DNA of 18,007 bases from Bacteroidota bacterium. GTDB taxonomy: Bacteria; Bacteroidota; Bacteroidia; Bacteroidales; Prolixibacteraceae. How positions within the stretch are numbered: the stretch's first letter is position 1; each line of letters opens with the position of its first letter. The notes below the pieces were generated by a model, which was given only the letters and a program-made list of their open reading frames with translations, did no database searches and was not told where the DNA came from. The position numbers and the translations under genes are program-made. The stretch lies in contig DAOVTY010000025.1 in NCBI GenBank assembly GCA_030632865.1, positions 1 to 18,007 on the forward strand, in the 5' to 3' direction. Shown here in pieces: positions 15,570 through 18,007 of the stretch.

Positions 15570-16268
15570 CTAACCAACCTCGCTAATACGTTTTAAATGT
15601 GGCATATTAATAATTTCAATAGTGCCCCCTTTATTATTAATGATTTTATTGTCTTTAAAATCTTTAATCACTTTAACAACACTCATGGTCGACATTCCGG
15701 TAAGTTCTCCCAAATCTGCCCTCGAAAGTGAAAGTTTAAAAGTATTATTCTTATAAATCTCTTCTGCCAAATAAATTAGAGCATCTGCAAGTCGCCCATT
15801 TAATTGTTTATGCGTAAGACTAACAAACCTGTTAAATGTATAGGAAGAACAATGGTTCATGGTTTTAATAATCTCGGCAGCAAACTTTCCGTTATTCTCT
15901 ATTAATTCCTTTATTGCATTATTTTCAATAATACAAACAGTGGTATTTTCGATTGCTGTGGCGGTGTATGTGTGCACCTTATTTCCGTATAACGATGGAA
16001 GTCCGATCAGATTTCCGGTGGGCAAAAGATTAATAACAAGATTTTTTTCGGAATGTGGAATTTCCATATAAACTTTTACTAAACCTTTTTTTATAAAATA
16101 TATGTGATTTGCAAAAGACCCCTGTTTTAAAATGGTTTCGCCTTGTTTAAAGTCGAGTTGAACACGATGATTATTACTAAGCTCAAGTTGACTATCATCT
16201 AGCTGCTTAAAACAAGATGATTTATTTATGCAAAAAAGACATGAATTTGTTACTTCTCCTGATTCCAT
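15570..16268 (-). CDS. FNR-type Crp/Fnr regulator with complete [4Fe-4S] cysteine set
   Basis: A 232-residue regulator. The N-terminal motif is C10-x2-C13-x5-C19 (CLFCINKSSC), with C112 in TTVCIIE. E. coli FNR has C20-x2-C23-x5-C29 and C122, and the spacing from the third to the fourth cysteine is 93 residues in both. This strongly suggests an oxygen-labile [4Fe-4S] cluster. The beta-roll covers ~35-120, the dimer helix ~125-155, and the winged helix ~155-225 with recognition helix MSTMSVVKVIKDF. The residues aligned with FNR E209, S212 and R213 are M195, V198 and K199, so it probably does not read the classic TTGAT-N4-ATCAA box. It is divergent from the Mrp-type antiporter operon across a 387-base spacer. 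Confidence 0.88.
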   Translation of the reverse strand: MESGEVTNSCLFCINKSSCFKQLDDSQLELSNNHRVQLDFKQGETILKQGSFANHIYFIKKGLVKVYMEIPHSEKNLVINLLPTGNLIGLPSLYGNKVHTYTATAIENTTVCIIENNAIKELIENNGKFAAEIIKTMNHCSSYTFNRFVSLTHKQLNGRLADALIYLAEEIYKNNTFKLSLSRADLGELTGMSTMSVVKVIKDFKDNKIINNKGGTIEIINMPHLKRISEVG

Positions 16269-16330
16269 AAAACCCTCAATAATAAAATTCTTCCCTTATG
16301 ATTTATTCGTACCGTTTTTGTAAAACATTG

Positions 16331-16338
16331 CAAATATA
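16331..16338 (-). promoter_or_regulatory. Candidate -7 element for the FNR-type gene
   Basis: TATATTTG on the - strand matches TAnnTTTG and lies 62 bases before the ATG, a reasonable leader length. No clear TTTG is present at the -33 spacing, so the call is tentative. Confidence 0.3.
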
Positions 16339-16412
16339 CCAATAATCAATTCCATATATCTGTGTAAGTGATTTTATTTATATCAAAAAGTAAGTTTGGT
16401 TTATAGTTCAAT

Positions 16413-16559
16413 ATGATAATTAAGCAATTTCCCGATGTAGTTTTGTGGCAAAATTTGATTCGTAAAATGTTCGATAAAAGTACAGCTCTAAATAAATATT
16501 CACCCAAGCTCTTAGATCCTGAATTACAGTTTATTACATTTTTTAAATTAAGTTTATAG
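16413..16559 (+). CDS. Small open reading frame of unknown function (48 codons)
   Basis: An ATG-initiated frame of 48 residues starting MIIKQFPDVVLWQNLIRKMF and ending ITFFKLSL before TAG. The composition is mixed (one tryptophan, several basic and acidic residues, a hydrophobic end), more protein-like than the A/T-rich spacer around it. It has no recognisable domain and no Shine-Dalgarno site. It may be a small protein, the remnant of a decayed gene, or chance. Confidence 0.2.
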   Translation: MIIKQFPDVVLWQNLIRKMFDKSTALNKYSPKLLDPELQFITFFKLSL

Positions 16560-16655
16560 AGATAATTTGGTATTATGTATTTACTAAATATGTGTATCGT
16601 TTATTTCGCAATAATTGCAATTGAAGTCTATTAAAAAATTAATAATTATAATGAG

Positions 16656-17150
16656 ATGAAGATAAAATCATTACTAATTTCAATAATAACGCTTTTTGTG
16701 ATTTGGGTTTTGCTCAACATGAAACTCACAACAGAAGTGATTATTTCGGGGGCTATTGTCTCTGTTTTAGTTGGTTTAATTTTTTGCTATACATGCGATA
16801 TTTTCAACGATTTGAAACTCAACCCAAAAGCAATTGGGTATTGGTTTCTTTACATTTTTGTATTTATTGGCGAGTTAGTAAAATCTAATTTCGATGTAGC
16901 CCGACGTGTGATTTCTCCGAAACTCCCTATAAACCCGGGATTTGTTGAAGTGAAAACAAAATTAAAATCGAAACTGGGGCGAATGATTCTTACCAACTCT
17001 ATTACATTAACTCCCGGGACATTTACAGTTGAATTAAAAGACGACACAATTTTTATTCATTGGCTTGATGTGAAAGGTGATAATATGGAAGAACATACAA
17101 ATGCGATAGTAAATAAATTTGAAAAATATTTGGAGGTAATTTATGGTTAA
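16656..17150 (+). CDS. mnhE: Mrp/Mbh-type cation antiporter subunit E (MrpE/MnhE)
   Basis: A 164-residue membrane protein with two or three N-terminal hydrophobic segments (about 4-21, 27-46 and 60-76) and a C-terminal cytoplasmic domain. The family signature LTNSITLTPGTFTVEL is at 112-127, followed by IFIHWLDV. It is a small subunit of the Mrp multi-subunit Na+/H+ antiporter, or MbhA in membrane-bound hydrogenase-type complexes. It is the first gene of the operon, and its last eight bases overlap the next gene. Confidence 0.9.
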   Translation: MKIKSLLISIITLFVIWVLLNMKLTTEVIISGAIVSVLVGLIFCYTCDIFNDLKLNPKAIGYWFLYIFVFIGELVKSNFDVARRVISPKLPINPGFVEVKTKLKSKLGRMILTNSITLTPGTFTVELKDDTIFIHWLDVKGDNMEEHTNAIVNKFEKYLEVIYG

Positions 17151-17403
17151 TATCATCTTACAAATAGCTGGCGGAATAATGCTCTTGAGTATTATTTTGT
17201 CGATGTACCGGTTTTTTAAAGCCGAATCGTTAGTAGATAGGGTAATTGCATTCGATGTAATGACCATTATCTCAATCTCGTTAATTGCATTAATTGCACA
17301 TTTTACTGGCAGAACAATTTATATTGATGTTGCCATAATTTACGGATTGCTCAGTTTTCTGGGTATAATAATTATTGCACGTTACCTCGAAAAAAGTTTA
17401 TAA
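17143..17403 (+). CDS. mnhF: Mrp/Mbh-type cation antiporter subunit F (MrpF/MnhF)
   Basis: An 86-residue protein with three membrane segments (about 3-20, 38-54 and 61-79). It has the typical charged loop ESLVDRVIAFDVMT (28-41, with D32 and D38) and the YIDVAIIYGLLSFLG segment (60-74). The length is normal for the family. The ATG overlaps the end of mnhE, and a Shine-Dalgarno GGAGG (17132-17136) lies six bases before it inside mnhE, which supports this start and coupled translation. Confidence 0.9.
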   Translation: MVNIILQIAGGIMLLSIILSMYRFFKAESLVDRVIAFDVMTIISISLIALIAHFTGRTIYIDVAIIYGLLSFLGIIIIARYLEKSL

Positions 17404-17405
17404 AT

Positions 17406-17771
17406 ATGGAAGTTCTAAAAATTATAGGAGCATTAATCACACTACTTGGATCTATTTTTCTTCTACTTGGTAGTATTGGATTAATTAGGATGCCCGATGT
17501 ATTTACACGAATCCAAACAGGAACAAAAGCTTCAACTCTTGGTACTATATTATCGTTACTCGGAATTGGAATTATTTATCTCGATATAGCCGGGAAAATA
17601 TTTTTGCTGATCGTTTTCATCTTAATAACGAATCCGGTTTCGTCGCACATGCTAGCAAGAGCTGCACATTACATAGGCATTAAAAAAGCCAAAATTACAG
17701 TAATGGATAAGCTAAGTACATTCAGAGAAAAAGAACAAAATAGCGAATCTCAAAAACCTGAAACAAAATGA
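17406..17771 (+). CDS. mnhG: Mrp/Mbh-type cation antiporter subunit G (MrpG/MnhG)
   Basis: A 121-residue protein with three membrane segments (about 4-26, 42-60 and 63-76). It has the family motifs GLIRMPDVFTRIQTGTKAST (25-44) and TNPVSSHMLARAAHYIGI (75-92). A charged hydrophilic tail (~98-121) follows. It starts two bases after the mnhF stop, and its stop overlaps the next ATG by four bases. Confidence 0.9.
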   Translation: MEVLKIIGALITLLGSIFLLLGSIGLIRMPDVFTRIQTGTKASTLGTILSLLGIGIIYLDIAGKIFLLIVFILITNPVSSHMLARAAHYIGIKKAKITVMDKLSTFREKEQNSESQKPETK

Positions 17772-18007
17772 GCCTGATAATATTAATAGTATTAAGTCTG
17801 ATTATGGTTGTGATGGCTATTACAGCCGTTATTCACAAAAAAGTTGCAGTTGCTATAATTGCAACAGGCATTGTTAGTTTAATGGCATCGATAATGTATT
17901 TACTAATGGCAGCGCCCGATGTTGCAATGACTGAAGCAGCAATTGGCAGCGGCCTCTCCACCATCATCTTTTTTTATGTATTGAATAAAATAAGAAAAGC
18001 GAAATGA
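17768..18007 (+). CDS. MbhD/DUF4040-type antiporter subunit (stand-alone MrpA C-terminal domain equivalent)
   Basis: A complete 79-residue protein with two or three membrane segments and the signature AAPDVAMTEAAIGSGLSTIIFF (48-69), in which E56 is the conserved membrane acid. In classical Mrp operons this domain is part of MrpA; as a separate gene it corresponds to MbhD of membrane-bound hydrogenase-type complexes and of some bacterial Mrp systems. The gene order E-F-G-MbhD matches MbhA-B-C-D. Its stop is the last codon of the window, and the operon presumably continues with MrpB, C and D homologues. Confidence 0.85.
   Translation: MSLIILIVLSLIMVVMAITAVIHKKVAVAIIATGIVSLMASIMYLLMAAPDVAMTEAAIGSGLSTIIFFYVLNKIRKAK

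Larger units (their letters stand above)
16269..16655. other. AT-rich divergent spacer between the FNR-type gene and the antiporter operon
   Basis: This 387-base region should hold both divergent promoters. On the - strand TATATTTG (16331-16338) matches the Bacteroidota -7 consensus. On the + strand TAGTTTTG (16438-16445) also matches, but lies over 200 bases from the antiporter start and inside a small open frame (16413-16559). A perfect 10-base palindrome AATTGCAATT is at 16613-16622. No tRNA, strong hairpin or long repeat is seen. Confidence 0.5.

Noticed and set aside
1..18007. Insertion sequences, tRNA or rRNA genes, CRISPR arrays
   Set aside because: No transposase-like protein, terminal inverted repeat pair, tRNA-like cloverleaf or regularly spaced repeat array was found on reading.

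Overview
The window looks like part of a chromosome from a low-GC member of the Bacteroidota, plausibly a marine or sediment anaerobe or facultative anaerobe of the Marinilabiliales type. The evidence is the AT-rich sequence, mostly AT-rich start contexts with few Shine-Dalgarno sites, candidate TAnnTTTG promoter elements, and the protein families present. The taxon is inferred from gene content and not from a marker gene.

Layout, left to right. (1) 1-3649, + strand: the 3' part of a MacB/FtsX-type ABC permease, a TolC-family outer membrane channel and an HlyD-type periplasmic adaptor, forming a tripartite export or efflux operon. (2) 3672-4379, - strand: a Crp/Fnr regulator divergent from the next block. 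(3) 4508-7293, + strand: a soluble sulfur-handling operon made of a sulfide:quinone oxidoreductase-like flavoprotein with three conserved cysteines, a DUF1641 protein, a single-cysteine DsrC/TusE protein and a DsrE2-like protein. It ends at a strong hairpin terminator (7316-7344). (4) 7566-11291, + strand: a polysulfide/thiosulfate reductase-type PsrABC complex (Tat-exported molybdopterin subunit, four-cluster ferredoxin, NrfD/PsrC membrane anchor). (5) 11449-13280, + strand: two YeeE/YedE half-transporters and an exported rhodanese-like protein whose catalytic cysteine is serine and whose only cysteine is the C-terminal residue. (6) 13294-15425, - strand: a GNAT-superfamily acyltransferase and an NAD-dependent epimerase/reductase, a pairing that resembles the bacterial ceramide synthase/CerR genes of sphingolipid synthesis. 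(7) 15570-16268, - strand: a second Crp/Fnr regulator with an almost textbook FNR cysteine set. (8) 16656-18007, + strand: the start of an Mrp/Mbh-type cation antiporter operon (MrpE, F, G and an MbhD/DUF4040 protein), which probably continues past the window.

Working together: blocks 3-5 look like one sulfur module. SQR and the Psr complex would interconvert sulfide and sulfane sulfur/polysulfide at the quinone pool. The YeeE/YedE pair would move a sulfur compound across the inner membrane. The TusE-, DsrE- and rhodanese-like proteins would carry persulfide sulfur. The two FNR-type regulators suggest redox or oxygen control. No dsrAB, sox, hdr or tusA gene is visible here, so the fate of the carried sulfur is open.
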